64,000 bases of DNA from Frankia sp. RB7 (GCA_030403585.1 JAUEPE010000004.1:1-64000), one strand, 5' to 3'. Counted from the first letter of the stretch, positions 17,945-26,829 are shown. Notes: generated by a model from the letters alone, not told the origin. Numbers and translations are program-made.

Positions 17945-17974
17945 ATGCCCGGGCTTGCCCGGGCATTTCTTTTT
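17945..17974 (+). terminator. Rho-independent terminator
   Basis: A perfect 10-bp stem ATGCCCGGGC / GCCCGGGCAT with a TT loop, followed by TTCTTTTT. It is placed 34 bases after the stop of the small secreted protein gene. The stem resembles half of the dispersed repeat at 59841. Confidence 0.9.
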
Positions 17975-18150
17975 CGATTGTGGCGGAGATCATAGACAGC
18001 CGCAGCAAGACGGCGCAATCCTGCTTGCTACCTCAGCGCGATTGTGGGCGAAATACATCCATTAATTTACGACGAAACCACTGGTTGAATTTGAAGGATG
18101 CCGCCCGAGCGGGGCTTGAAGCATCCCCAACTGAGTTTTCGGAGGGGTCC

Positions 18151-20853
18151 ATGACGCACCAGGACAGGGCGCTGCATGGCGGCGCTGCAAGTGCTGCAAG
18201 GCCGGACCATACGCACGATGATGCAAATGCCGCGGCGAATGCGGCCGACGCACGTCCGCCGCGCAAGCTGGTGCTGTTCGCCGACGGCACCGGCAACGCC
18301 TTCTCGACCCAGGAATCCAGCGTCTGGCGTCTCTACGAGGCGCTCGACCATACCAAGCCCGATCAGATCGCCTATTACATCAAGGGCGTCGGCACCGCCG
18401 GCTGGGCGCCGCTCGCCGCCCTCGACGGCGCCACCGGCCTCGGCGTGCCCGCCAACGTCCGCAAGCTCTATCGCTTCCTGTGCTGGAACTGGCGCGAGGG
18501 CGACGAGATCTACATCTTCGGCTTCAGCCGCGGCGCCTTCACCGCGCGCACGCTGGCAGCGCTGATCGCGAGCCAGGGGCTGGTGCCGGCGGTGATCGAC
18601 AAGGTCGCCGTGTCGCATGCGGAGATGCAACGCAACACGATGGCCGCATGGCGGGAGTATCGCAAACAATCGGTCGGCTATCGCAGCCTGCCGACGATCT
18701 GGGTCATGCGCTGGCTCCGCGACGTGCTGATCTATCTCTATCAACTCGTTTTCCGGCAACGCTCCTACGCGAAGGTGCGCGAGGCCATGGACGGCCGCAA
18801 GGACGTCAAGATCGAATTCCTCGGACTGTTCGACACGGTCGAGGCGTTCGGCGTACCGATCGAGGAGCTCCGTGTCGCGATCGACTGGGCGATCTGGCCG
18901 ATCTCGTTCCGAAACTACCGGCTCTCCGACAAGGTGAAGCACGCCTGCCATGCGCTCGCGCTCGACGACGAGCGCACCACCTTTCATCCGCTACGCATCG
19001 ACCAGGCCGACCTTGCCGAGGAGCAGATCGTCAAGGAGGTGTGGTTCGCGGGCTCCCATTCCGACATCGGCGGCGGCTATCCGGAATCTACGCTATCTTT
19101 TGTGCCGTTGGTGTGGATGGCCGAGCAGCTCGGCAACCAGCTCCGCTTCCAGGACGGCACGATCGCGCGCTTCCGCGAGTACCAGTCGGCGATCGGGCCT
19201 ATGCACGATTCGCGCGGCGGCGCCGGCGTGCTGTACCGTTACGGTCCGCGGCCGATCCACGACCGCGTGGAAGATGGCGGACCGCCGGTGGTGCACTTCG
19301 GCGTGGTCGAGCGCATGCTGCACGGATGCGACAATTATGCGCCGCTGATGCTTCCGGCCAATGCAAGGGTGCTGCTGCCGGATGGACAGGTGCTGCCGCT
19401 GACGCGGGACGAAACGCGCAAGGCCATGAGGTCGGCCTACGCGAAGCGAGCAGGCGATGGCCACAGGGCGGCCGAGGCCGACGCCTTCATGGCGATGAGC
19501 CCGCCGAATCCCGAGATGGCGCGGCAGGTTCTCGACACCGTGTGGTGGCGCCGCTTCGCCTATTTCTCGCTGCTGATCGCGCTCGGCATCTTCGTCGCAT
19601 GGCCCTGGATCGCGCGCTCCGTCGTGGGCTCGTCCAAGGAGCACGGGCTCGAGGGTACCATCCTGCTCAAATGGATCACGGCGATCGACAACGGCACGAG
19701 CACGGTCGTCAAGCCGTTCGCCGATCTGCTGGCGAGCGTGCTGCCGTCCTACGCGGCACCATGGCTTGCGATCGCGCTGTATTATCCCACCGTCACCACG
19801 GTGCTCGTCATCATCATTTTGATCGCGTGGAACAGGAACGCGGCGCTGCGCGACAGCATTCAGGAACGTGCCCGGCTGGCCTGGTACCGGCCCGACCGGA
19901 TGGCCTCGCGAAGGCGCGTGAGCAAATCCGGCTGGTTGCTCGCGATCGGCCGGTGGATGCGGCTGCACGCCTGGCCGGTGCGCATGGCCTTCACCAACGT
20001 GCTGATGCCGGCGGTTTTCCTCATCGCGATTTTCGGCTCCGCTCTGCTGTTGCTGTCCCGCGGCTATCTCGACTGGCGCGCGGGCGTCGGCGACTTCTGC
20101 AAGAGCAGCGCGTCGACGCATGCCGTCGGCGACACGCCGGTCGCGGCCCGCGACGGCGAATTGTTCGACGTCAGCGATTTCTGCTGGCCAAGCCGCCTCG
20201 CGGTCGAGAAGGGCCGCAAATACCGCGTCTGGATCGAGATGGCCGATCCGTGGTTCGACCGCACCATCATGACCGGCCTGAACGGATTCAAGACCCCGCC
20301 GGATCCAACCCACCGCCTCGCCGTCCCGCTCCTGCGGCTGCAGGGTGCAGACTGGTTCCAGCCGGTGGTGCGGATCGGCGCGCGCGGATCGTACGATCTG
20401 CCGCTGCAGGCCATCAACGGACTGCCCGCAAACGATTTACCGCGGCGGGTCCACGCGACGGTGCCGGCCTATGATGACGACAGCAAGGACAACTACCCGA
20501 TCCATGTCGAGGACTCCAAAGAGTTCGAGACACAAGGCAGCGAATTGAATCGCGTCTGGAAGACGTTCGGGGATTTCGAGCAGATCCCGGCCGCGGCGCT
20601 GCCCGCCGCGCGCGCGCTCTGGCGCAAGCAGGGACTGTCCGAGCTGTTCGTCGCGGAATTCGAGGCGCCCGAGGCCGGCGAGCTGTTCTTCTACGTCAAC
20701 GACGCCGTCCAGCTGTTCCCCCGATTCATCTCCACGCGTCTCGCGCCGCGCTGGTTGCTGCCGGTTCAGGGCCGGCGCGTCCAGTTCTACAAAAACAACA
20801 GCGGAACGGCGACGATCCGCCTCCAGCGGTTGCCAGCGCCCCCGCCCCCATGA
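18151..20853 (+). CDS. DUF2235 alpha/beta-hydrolase with membrane segments
   Basis: A 900-residue protein. Residues ~45-400 are a DUF2235 domain: LVLFADGTGN near the start, nucleophile elbow GFSRGAF with Ser126, and the conserved GSHSDIGGGYPE segment. The Tle1-type phospholipase effectors of type VI secretion belong to this fold. Three hydrophobic segments follow (about 467-490, 536-561, 616-640), then a 260-residue mostly soluble C-terminal region without a recognised domain. I chose the ATG at 18151 because a GGAGGGG site precedes it; the frame is open back to 17980 but that lies in the terminator region. No type VI genes, immunity gene or PAAR/VgrG is linked. It is more likely a membrane-attached lipase or esterase of unknown substrate. 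Confidence 0.8.
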   Translation: MTHQDRALHGGAASAARPDHTHDDANAAANAADARPPRKLVLFADGTGNAFSTQESSVWRLYEALDHTKPDQIAYYIKGVGTAGWAPLAALDGATGLGVPANVRKLYRFLCWNWREGDEIYIFGFSRGAFTARTLAALIASQGLVPAVIDKVAVSHAEMQRNTMAAWREYRKQSVGYRSLPTIWVMRWLRDVLIYLYQLVFRQRSYAKVREAMDGRKDVKIEFLGLFDTVEAFGVPIEELRVAIDWAIWPISFRNYRLSDKVKHACHALALDDERTTFHPLRIDQADLAEEQIVKEVWFAGSHSDIGGGYPESTLSFVPLVWMAEQLGNQLRFQDGTIARFREYQSAIGPMHDSRGGAGVLYRYGPRPIHDRVEDGGPPVVHFGVVERMLHGCDNYAPLMLPANARVLLPDGQVLPLTRDETRKAMRSAYAKRAGDGHRAAEADAFMAMSPPNPEMARQVLDTVWWRRFAYFSLLIALGIFVAWPWIARSVVGSSKEHGLEGTILLKWITAIDNGTSTVVKPFADLLASVLPSYAAPWLAIALYYPTVTTVLVIIILIAWNRNAALRDSIQERARLAWYRPDRMASRRRVSKSGWLLAIGRWMRLHAWPVRMAFTNVLMPAVFLIAIFGSALLLLSRGYLDWRAGVGDFCKSSASTHAVGDTPVAARDGELFDVSDFCWPSRLAVEKGRKYRVWIEMADPWFDRTIMTGLNGFKTPPDPTHRLAVPLLRLQGADWFQPVVRIGARGSYDLPLQAINGLPANDLPRRVHATVPAYDDDSKDNYPIHVEDSKEFETQGSELNRVWKTFGDFEQIPAAALPAARALWRKQGLSELFVAEFEAPEAGELFFYVNDAVQLFPRFISTRLAPRWLLPVQGRRVQFYKNNSGTATIRLQRLPAPPPP

Positions 20854-20925
20854 TTATGGGTGTCGCGCCCGCGGCGCCGCGGCTAAGCTTGCCGCGCGCG
20901 CCGCGGGGGACACGCGGCCGGGACC

Positions 20926-21603
20926 ATGATCATGACGGACCAGGGCGAGACCGGTGAGGCCATCACCATCCTCCTCGTCGAAGACGACGCACCGACCTTC
21001 TGGCGTCTTCAGGACGCGCTGGTGAAGGCTGGCTACGAGGTGCGCACCGCGGGCTCGCTCGGTGAGGCCCGTAACGCGCTTGCCGGCGGCGCGCCGCGCG
21101 TGCTGCTGACCGATTTGCGGCTGCCCGACGGCCATGGCGTCGAGCTGATCCGCGAGACCAGACGGCGCTTTCCGGACACCGAGATCATGGTGATCTCGGC
21201 GCTTGGCGACGAGGAAAGCGTGATCTCCGCCATCACCGTCGGCGCCACCGGCTATCTGCTGAAGGACGCCTTCCCGACCGACATCGCCACCACCGTGCGC
21301 GATCTGGTTGCCGGGCATTCGCCGATCTCGGCCTCGATCGCGCGCTTCATCGTGCGGCGAACGCAGAACTCCGCCGAGCCGCCGCCCGGGCCCGTGCTCA
21401 ACACCGCAAAGCTCACCCCGCGCGAGATCGACATCCTCTGGGGCATCGCCAAGGGTTTTAGCTACGCCGAGATCGCAAGCCATCTCGGCCTGTCCAGGCA
21501 GACCGTGCCCGGCCACATCAAGAACATCTATCGCAAGCTCGAGGTGCACACGCGGAGCGAAGCCGTGTTCGAAGCGGTGCAGCAGGGCCTGATCAAGCTG
21601 TGA
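20926..21603 (+). CDS. NarL/LuxR-type response regulator
   Basis: The 225-residue protein joins a receiver domain (acidic pair in LLVEDDAP, phospho-Asp in LLTDLRLPDGHG, Lys in LLKDAFP) to a C-terminal LuxR-type helix-turn-helix (LTPREIDILWGIAKGFSYAEIASHLGLS, in parts). Its stop codon overlaps the GTG start of the downstream sensor kinase (GTGA), so the two form a translationally coupled cognate pair. Two in-frame ATGs (20926, 20932) are possible starts. It lies 72 bases after the DUF2235 gene in the same direction and may share its transcript. Targets are unknown. Confidence 0.92.
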   Translation: MIMTDQGETGEAITILLVEDDAPTFWRLQDALVKAGYEVRTAGSLGEARNALAGGAPRVLLTDLRLPDGHGVELIRETRRRFPDTEIMVISALGDEESVISAITVGATGYLLKDAFPTDIATTVRDLVAGHSPISASIARFIVRRTQNSAEPPPGPVLNTAKLTPREIDILWGIAKGFSYAEIASHLGLSRQTVPGHIKNIYRKLEVHTRSEAVFEAVQQGLIKL

Positions 21604-23507
21604 GCGAGATTGCCGCGAGGGCCGCGGTCCCGCGGCACAGGCTACGGCTCGCGCGTATCGTGCCGTATCTGCTGCTCCAGGCGCTGATCGTGATTGCCAC
21701 CATGCTCGGGCTGCGGCTGCTGGAGCCGCACGATCCCGACGATTTTGCGGTGAGCGAGTTCTCGCTGCACGAGGCCGGCGCGACCCGGCCCGTGACGCTG
21801 CCGCATTTCACGGCTTCGCGTTATTCGCTGGCCGATCCGCCGCTCTACTCGGGCAAATTCACTTTCAAGCCCGATGCCGCCGATACGACCTGGTCGGTCT
21901 TCCTGCCGCGCTTCAGCAACGGCGCGGAGATCGCGGTCAACGGCGTCGCGATCCTGGACTCGCGGCGCGATCCCACCGCCAACCGGCCCGACCGCAACAC
22001 GCCGGAGATCGCGGTGATCCCGCCATCGCTGCTGCACGACGGCAGCAACGACATCACGGTGCGGCTGTTCGTGTGGGGACCGCTGCGAGGTTTCCTCGAC
22101 ACCGTCTATGTCGGCCCGGACGCCGCCTTGCGTCCCGCCTACGAGACGCGCACGCTGCTGTTCGTCACGCTGCCGGTGGTGTTCTCCGCCTGGCAATCGA
22201 TCCTCGCCGTCATCCTCGCGATCATGTGGCTGATGCGGCGCCACGAGCCGGTCTATGGCGTGCTGGCGGTGGCGATGGTGCTCGGCGTGGTCCAGGCCTT
22301 CCTGACGCCGCCGGTGCCGCCCGCCACCTCGTCCCGGTTGGCCGCGGTGCTGCTCTCCTCCGCGCCGATCGAGAGCGCGCTGATCGTGGTGTCCACCGTG
22401 CTGTTCCTCGGCTGGCGCTGGCCGCGCTACGGCGTGCTGCTGTTCGTGCCGGGACTCATCGTGATCGCAGGCGGCCTCATCGCCGGTCCGCCGCTGCCGC
22501 GCATTCTCTTTCTGCTTTTGGGCATCCCCACGGTCGGGCTTTGCCTGGTCCTGACGGCCGGTATCGCGGCCTACGCGGTGCTTCGGCGCAAGGACGTGGC
22601 CAGTTTCACGCTCGGCTGCGCGGCGACCATCGTGCTGACCTGCTGGGCCCACGACATGCTGTCGGTGTTCGAGATCATGCCCAACGAGCGCACCTTCGTC
22701 TCGCGGCTGTCCTATTCGGCGCTGCTGATCGCGATCGGCGCCGGGCTGACCTGGCGCTTCGCACGCGCGCTGAACCAGGTCGACAGCTTTGCCGGCCAGC
22801 TCGTCGCGCGCGTGCGCGAGGCCGAGGAGCGGTTGAAGGCGAGTTTTGCCCGCGAGGAGGCCCGCGCGCGGGCCGCAGCCCTCACCAACGAACGCACGCG
22901 ACTGATGCGCGACCTGCATGACGGCCTCGGCGGCCAGCTGATCAGCATCGTCGCACTCTCCGAACGCGGGCAGGAGGGCGCGACCATTACCGATGCGGCG
23001 CGCGCCGCGCTGAAGGATTTGCGCCTGGTGATCGATTCCATGGACGACATCGGCGGCGACCTCATGCTCGCGCTCGGCTCGTGGCGCGAACGCGCCGCGA
23101 TGCAGTTGCGGCCGCATGACATCGCGCTCGACTGGCGCGTGGCGACGCCGCAGGGCCTGCCGCTGCATCCTGAACTGCGGCCCTGGCATGTCATCCAGAT
23201 CGTCCGCATTCTGGACCAGGCCGTGACCAATGCGGTCAAGCACGCGGCCGCCCGCCACATCGCTGTTGCCATCGAGACGCGCGATGACGGCCAGGGGCCG
23301 TACGGCGTGATCAGCATTGCAGACGACGGCAAGGGATTTGAGCTCGCCGACGAAGGGACGAGTCCGACGGCGCGAGGCCTGCGCAACATGAGAAGCCGCG
23401 CGGCGCGCTGTGGCGCAGTGCTCGATCTGGGCTCGGATACCTCGGGCACGCGCGTGCGGCTGCAATTGCCGCAGGTCTTTCCCGACAGCGACGCGGCCGC
23501 GGGCTGA
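21600..23507 (+). CDS. Sensor histidine kinase with 7TM-DISM-like input (NarX/HisKA_3 class)
   Basis: A 635-residue kinase starting with GTG at 21600, overlapping the regulator stop. It has an N-terminal membrane helix (~15-35), then a periplasmic domain (~36-185) resembling a jelly-roll sugar-binding fold, with ALRPAYETRTLL leading into about seven membrane helices (~190-400). A coiled coil follows, then a HisKA_3 dimerisation domain with the phospho-acceptor His in RLMRDLHDGLGGQL, and HATPase (QAVTNAVKHA, ADDGKGF, GLRNMRSRA). This arrangement matches 7TMR-DISM sensors that detect carbohydrate or cell-envelope ligands. It surely phosphorylates the co-encoded NarL-type regulator. Confidence 0.88.
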   Translation: MSEIAARAAVPRHRLRLARIVPYLLLQALIVIATMLGLRLLEPHDPDDFAVSEFSLHEAGATRPVTLPHFTASRYSLADPPLYSGKFTFKPDAADTTWSVFLPRFSNGAEIAVNGVAILDSRRDPTANRPDRNTPEIAVIPPSLLHDGSNDITVRLFVWGPLRGFLDTVYVGPDAALRPAYETRTLLFVTLPVVFSAWQSILAVILAIMWLMRRHEPVYGVLAVAMVLGVVQAFLTPPVPPATSSRLAAVLLSSAPIESALIVVSTVLFLGWRWPRYGVLLFVPGLIVIAGGLIAGPPLPRILFLLLGIPTVGLCLVLTAGIAAYAVLRRKDVASFTLGCAATIVLTCWAHDMLSVFEIMPNERTFVSRLSYSALLIAIGAGLTWRFARALNQVDSFAGQLVARVREAEERLKASFAREEARARAAALTNERTRLMRDLHDGLGGQLISIVALSERGQEGATITDAARAALKDLRLVIDSMDDIGGDLMLALGSWRERAAMQLRPHDIALDWRVATPQGLPLHPELRPWHVIQIVRILDQAVTNAVKHAAARHIAVAIETRDDGQGPYGVISIADDGKGFELADEGTSPTARGLRNMRSRAARCGAVLDLGSDTSGTRVRLQLPQVFPDSDAAAG

Positions 23508-23641
23508 ACAGCCCCCTCCCCGGGCGCATGGGACGCACGGAGAGAGGGGGTCGGGCCGGGATCTGGCCTGCGAAGGACGGGGGGTTCGTTCGCAGGTTTC
23601 TTGGCCCGAAGCGATGCAATCAGCTCAATGGAACGAGGCCG

Positions 23642-23932
23642 TCAGCGCACGCCGACGCGATTGACCGGGCCGCCGCGATTCATCGGCGTGCCGGCGCGGA
23701 CGCCGACGCCCGGCGCTCCCACACCGGGCGTTGCCACGACCGCAGCGGCAATCGGCGCGCCGGGCGCAACCACCACCGCTCCGACCGGCCGCACCACGCA
23801 GCCCTTGGGCACGCCGACCGTCTTGCAATAGACCACCGCCTGCGCCGGACTCGTGCCCAGCGACACCATTGTTGCACCCGCCAGCAACATCATCGTCAGC
23901 CTCGCGCCCAGCGCTCCCAGTTTTTTCGACAT
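23642..23932 (-). CDS. Small secreted Gly/Val/Pro-rich protein
   Basis: A 96-residue protein with a signal peptide (MSKKLGALGARLTMMLLAGA... to SPAQA, residue ~30). The mature region has one Cys pair (YCKTVGVPKGCVVRP) and then low-complexity Val/Gly/Ala/Pro sequence ending GGPVNRVGVR. An AGGAGAG site precedes the ATG at 23932; the frame extends to 23968 without support. It converges with the kinase gene. Similar short exported proteins with an early C-x(n)-C are common in Bradyrhizobium; function is unknown. Confidence 0.65.
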   Translation of the reverse strand: MSKKLGALGARLTMMLLAGATMVSLGTSPAQAVVYCKTVGVPKGCVVRPVGAVVVAPGAPIAAAVVATPGVGAPGVGVRAGTPMNRGGPVNRVGVR

Positions 23933-24166
23933 CTTGCTCTCCTGCTTCCCGTTCGGCGCCCGATGCAATCACCGGGTCTCGCAGCCGACGTGCAGCCTCA
24001 ATGGCAAAAGACGAAGCGCCAAGACATGCCATGAAGATGGGGGTGCGGCGCGCGAGCCGCCGAGCCGATGCCATGAACATGGCATGGACCGGCCATGGAT
24101 CTCCGCGAGATGGTCCGGCCCGCTTGATCCCAAGTAGGAACAATGACAAGCTCAAAGAGGTGCATC

Positions 24167-24391
24167 ATGAAGATTTCAATTCTTGCCGCGCTGCTGCTCG
24201 CCGCCGCTATCCCGCCCGCATCAGCCCAATCCGGCCCCACCCTCCAAGAGCAGATGGCCTGTCGCAGCGACGCCAGTAAATTCTGCGCCGAGCATGTCGG
24301 CAAGCCGCCGGAGATGAACGTCTGCCTGCGCGAAAACAAGGCCAAGCTTTCCGACAGCTGCCGCAAGGTGGTGGAGTCGCACGGCGGGTGA
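24167..24391 (+). CDS. Small secreted cysteine-rich (GLG1-like repeat) protein
   Basis: A 74-residue protein with a signal peptide (MKISILAALLLAAAIPPASA) and a single cysteine-rich repeat of the GLG1 type: MACRSDASKFCAEHVGKPPEMNVCLRENKAKLSDSCRKVV (shown here only by its four Cys at about residues 33, 41, 54 and 66). The ATG at 24167 has an AGAGGTG site; an earlier in-frame ATG at 24143 lacks a ribosome site and would mask the signal peptide. It is convergent with the gene at 24470 over a shared hairpin. Periplasmic, function unknown. Confidence 0.8.
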   Translation: MKISILAALLLAAAIPPASAQSGPTLQEQMACRSDASKFCAEHVGKPPEMNVCLRENKAKLSDSCRKVVESHGG

Positions 24392-24402
24392 AAAACCTGC
24401 GG

Positions 24403-24440
24403 TTCACCCTCCCTGGAGTGCCCTGGAGTGGGAGGGTGAA
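24403..24440. terminator. Bidirectional hairpin between convergent genes
   Basis: An 11-bp stem TTCACCCTCCC (24403-24413) / GGGAGGGTGAA (24430-24440). Bases 24411-24430 are an exact tandem duplication of a 10-mer (CCCTGGAGTG twice), which spans most of the loop. It lies 12 bases after the stop of the cysteine-rich gene and 30 bases after the opposite gene's stop. Confidence 0.55.
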
Positions 24441-24469
24441 TAACGCACCCCCTGCGGGGCGATCACGCC

Positions 24470-24661
24470 TTAGCCGCCGGAACGATCCTTGTCCGGGGAG
24501 ATCTTGTTGGCTTCGTCGCGCGCCTTGCGCGCCGCTTCATCGGTGATCTGACGAGGCGTCGGCGCGCGGCCAGGCTTCGCGCCCGATTCCGTGTCGCGGA
24601 TCGTCGAACGCAATTCTTCGGCCCTTCTCTTGCGGGCCTTCTCGTCATCATCCGCGCTCAT
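24470..24661 (-). CDS. Small charged hypothetical protein
   Basis: A 63-residue, very hydrophilic and probably disordered or helical protein (MSADDDEKARKRRAEELRST..., with EAARKARDEANKISPDKDRSGG at the end in two parts). A perfect GGAGGTGA ribosome site lies 5 bases before the ATG at 24661, which argues strongly that it is translated. No signal peptide and no known domain. Neighbouring genes give no hint of a role. Confidence 0.7.
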   Translation of the reverse strand: MSADDDEKARKRRAEELRSTIRDTESGAKPGRAPTPRQITDEAARKARDEANKISPDKDRSGG

Positions 24662-24727
24662 GCGTGTCACCTCCATCGGCGCTCCAGTTCACACGAAGCT
24701 AATAGCATGTGGAGCGCCGACAAGGCC

Positions 24728-25570
24728 TCAGGAACCGCTGACCGCCTTGATCGCTTCCCGCAAGGCGTCCGCACGGCTCGTGAACGGATCGTTCTTCGCC
24801 GGCTTGCCCTTGAGCGCGCGCATGGATTGTTTGGCGCTGGGGCTGCCCTTGTCGAGCGCTTTGGCGCGACTTGCCTCGGTACATCGGTCGATGGCCGCGC
24901 GAACATTGGTGCCTGTGAGCTTGAGGCCTTCGATCGGTCCATCAGCCGACTTTGCACCTCCAAACCAGTTGCGCTGCCACCAGGTCTTCGTCGACGGCAC
25001 GTACCAGCTCAAATAGCCGTCCTTCAAGACCTGCCGCGGTTCCTTCAGCGAGCCGGTGTAGCTGTAGCGAACGCCGGCCGCAGGCATTGGATCGAAATAG
25101 TTTGGCGTGTAGAAGTCGGAGACTTGGATACCGTTGATTGTATAGGCGCAATTCGCCGCCTCGCAGGGATCGCAGACTTCGACCAGGAAGTTGACCCGTC
25201 CTTGGTTCTTGACTGGCGATTCGCCGGCAACCGTCCGGCGGCCGAACGGATCGGCAAGCATCTCCAGACATTCGTGGCTGGCCGTCAGCGACCAGGAGCG
25301 ATCATACATCACCAGCGAGAACGGCTGCCCATGCTTGTCCTCATGGTAGCCCGCAGCCGAGGGATCACCGATGTCGTCCTTGATGATGATCGGCCAATAA
25401 TCCAAAGGCATGTCTTCCAGATGTTCATAGGCCGCGACGTCGGCGTTGATTTTCCAGATCGGTCCGAAATCCCGCGAAATCTGCTTGGACAGAGCGCCCG
25501 CGACCTTCGCCAGCTCGGTTGGTTTGATCTTCGATTCTTCGGAAACAAGTGCAACATGGGCTGTCAGCAT
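24728..25570 (-). CDS. Hypothetical protein with a His-Glu putative metal site
   Basis: A 280-residue soluble protein without a signal peptide. The most conserved-looking stretch is LTASHECLEMLADPFG, where His-Glu and a following Glu could form a metal site resembling that of some zinc metalloproteases. Four Cys cluster in VEVCDPCEAANCAY and a later RCTEAS. Near the N-terminus are EESKIKPTELAKVAGALSKQ and WKINADVAAYEHL. The last ~70 residues are basic and may be a separate tail. AGGAG precedes the ATG at 25570. I do not recognise the family with confidence; catalytic activity is speculation. Confidence 0.65.
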   Translation of the reverse strand: MLTAHVALVSEESKIKPTELAKVAGALSKQISRDFGPIWKINADVAAYEHLEDMPLDYWPIIIKDDIGDPSAAGYHEDKHGQPFSLVMYDRSWSLTASHECLEMLADPFGRRTVAGESPVKNQGRVNFLVEVCDPCEAANCAYTINGIQVSDFYTPNYFDPMPAAGVRYSYTGSLKEPRQVLKDGYLSWYVPSTKTWWQRNWFGGAKSADGPIEGLKLTGTNVRAAIDRCTEASRAKALDKGSPSAKQSMRALKGKPAKNDPFTSRADALREAIKAVSGS

Positions 25571-25699
25571 GAAAGACTCCTAATGAGTATGTTGCGATCA
25601 AAATGTGGAGGCGCGGGGCTCTCCGAGAGAATTGAAATCATTGCGCCGAAATACTGCGCGTGCGCCGCACAACCATAAAGAAACATCTGGATATTATTC

Positions 25700-25985
25700 A
25701 ATTTCGCCAGCAGATGCAATCGGCCTTTGCCGCCATTCCGAACAGTTGCGAGGACGACGGACGTGTCCGCGCCAGCGCGCTGTTCTCGCCGTCGATGATG
25801 TGCAGGCGCAGGCATAGAGAATGCTGGTGGCTTCGTCGATCACGGGGGGCGAGATGATCGACATTGGTCATGTGACCGTCGATGGCCGGCGTTCCGCGCG
25901 AAGGGCCGGCCGAGATTCGTCGGCCAGATTTCTTCGCCGGTCACAGCATCGAAGGTGTAGACCCAGTTGCCCAAGGCGGCGCGGC
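25700..25985 (-). pseudogene. Decayed PQQ-like beta-propeller (quinoprotein) gene fragment
   Basis: Reading the minus strand downward from ~25975, one frame gives GNWVYTFDAVTGEEIWPTNLG, a beta-propeller blade as in PQQ-dependent dehydrogenases or BamB-like proteins (pattern VYxFDAxTGxxxW). After a frame change it reads IDGHMTNVDHL. After a second shift it reads PVIDEATSILYACA. A third frame continues with SVVLATVRNGGKGRLHLLAKLN, which may or may not belong. At least two frameshifts are needed to join recognisable segments, and no start or stop frames the whole. The 498 bases between 25571 and 26068 hold no intact gene. Confidence 0.5.
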
Positions 25986-26068
25986 CTCTCGCCGGCGGCG
26001 CCGATCATGCCTTGCGCGGGGGATCATCCGGAACGAACCGCCGCTCACGTTCGCGTGCGCGTCGGATG

Positions 26069-26728
26069 TTAGTCGTCATCCGGACCAAATAGCCGGAAGC
26101 CGCCGCGCGGACGACTGACGACGACATCGCGGGGATCGGAATCCGCGCGAACGTTGCGCGCAACATCATCCCAATCGGTCTGATCGCGGCCGCCGCGTGC
26201 ATCACGCGTGTCATAATGGCGTCGCTCGGCCCAGCGCTCGTGACGCTCCACACGTCGCCGCTCGGACGCGGCGCGCTTCACGTCAAAATCCCTGGCCTTG
26301 GCATAAGCGTTGTCAGGTGACGATGCCGGCTCGGTTGAAGCCTGTTGCTCGACGGGTTTTGTTGCTTGCGGTGCCGGCGCAGGCTTGGGCGGCTCGACCG
26401 CGGCCGTTGTCTGCGGGGGCGGCGGGGGTTCAGCGCTCACCTGAGTGGCCTGTACATCAGGCTTGGCCTCGCTCTGCGCCTGTGCGGGCGCTGCGATCAC
26501 CGCGCCGAAGGATTGCGATCCCGTGAGATATTGCACGCGCTCCGAAGGCGCGCTTGTCGTATCCGGCGCGGCCGTTTCCGCACGTTGCGCCATCTTGCCG
26601 GTATCGGGCCCCTGCTTGGGCGCGATCGGGTGCATGATATTGCCGGCGACGATGCCGCCGCCGAGACCAATGGCGATGGCGGCAACGATCGATCCGGCAC
26701 CGACGAAATAGGCTGTCGAAGCGCGCAT
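26069..26728 (-). CDS. Membrane-anchored Pro/Ala-rich hypothetical protein
   Basis: A 219-residue protein with one N-terminal membrane helix (residues ~8-30: YFVGAGSIVAAIAIGLGGGI). A Pro/Ala/Gln-rich linker follows (~55-140), then a highly charged Arg/Asp-rich segment (SERRRVERHERWAERRHYD) and a short acidic end FRLFGPDDD. GGGAG precedes the ATG at 26728. It is followed upstream on the same strand by another anchored protein (26830); the two may form an operon. The architecture suggests a periplasmic or envelope spacer protein; no domain is known. Confidence 0.75.
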   Translation of the reverse strand: MRASTAYFVGAGSIVAAIAIGLGGGIVAGNIMHPIAPKQGPDTGKMAQRAETAAPDTTSAPSERVQYLTGSQSFGAVIAAPAQAQSEAKPDVQATQVSAEPPPPPQTTAAVEPPKPAPAPQATKPVEQQASTEPASSPDNAYAKARDFDVKRAASERRRVERHERWAERRHYDTRDARGGRDQTDWDDVARNVRADSDPRDVVVSRPRGGFRLFGPDDD

Positions 26729-26829
26729 TGGTCCACTCCCTGTTCGGAGCGGGCAACGCCGTGGCTTTGCCGGATGTTCCTGATCAGAGCGCAGTTCCGT
26801 CGAGGAACTTCAGCCTCAGATCTCAAGCC

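Noticed and set aside
17980..18150. N-terminal extension of the DUF2235 protein
   Set aside because: Starts 6 bases after the terminator T-run and has no ribosome site; the ATG at 18151 has GGAGGGG in the right place.
18480..20474. 664-codon frame overlapping the DUF2235 gene
   Set aside because: Arg/Gly/Ala-rich shadow in another frame of the same strand; the DUF2235 frame has all the motifs and a ribosome site.
18151..20853. Type VI secretion effector (Tle1-like)
   Set aside because: No VgrG, PAAR, Hcp or immunity gene nearby, and three membrane helices argue for a resident membrane protein.
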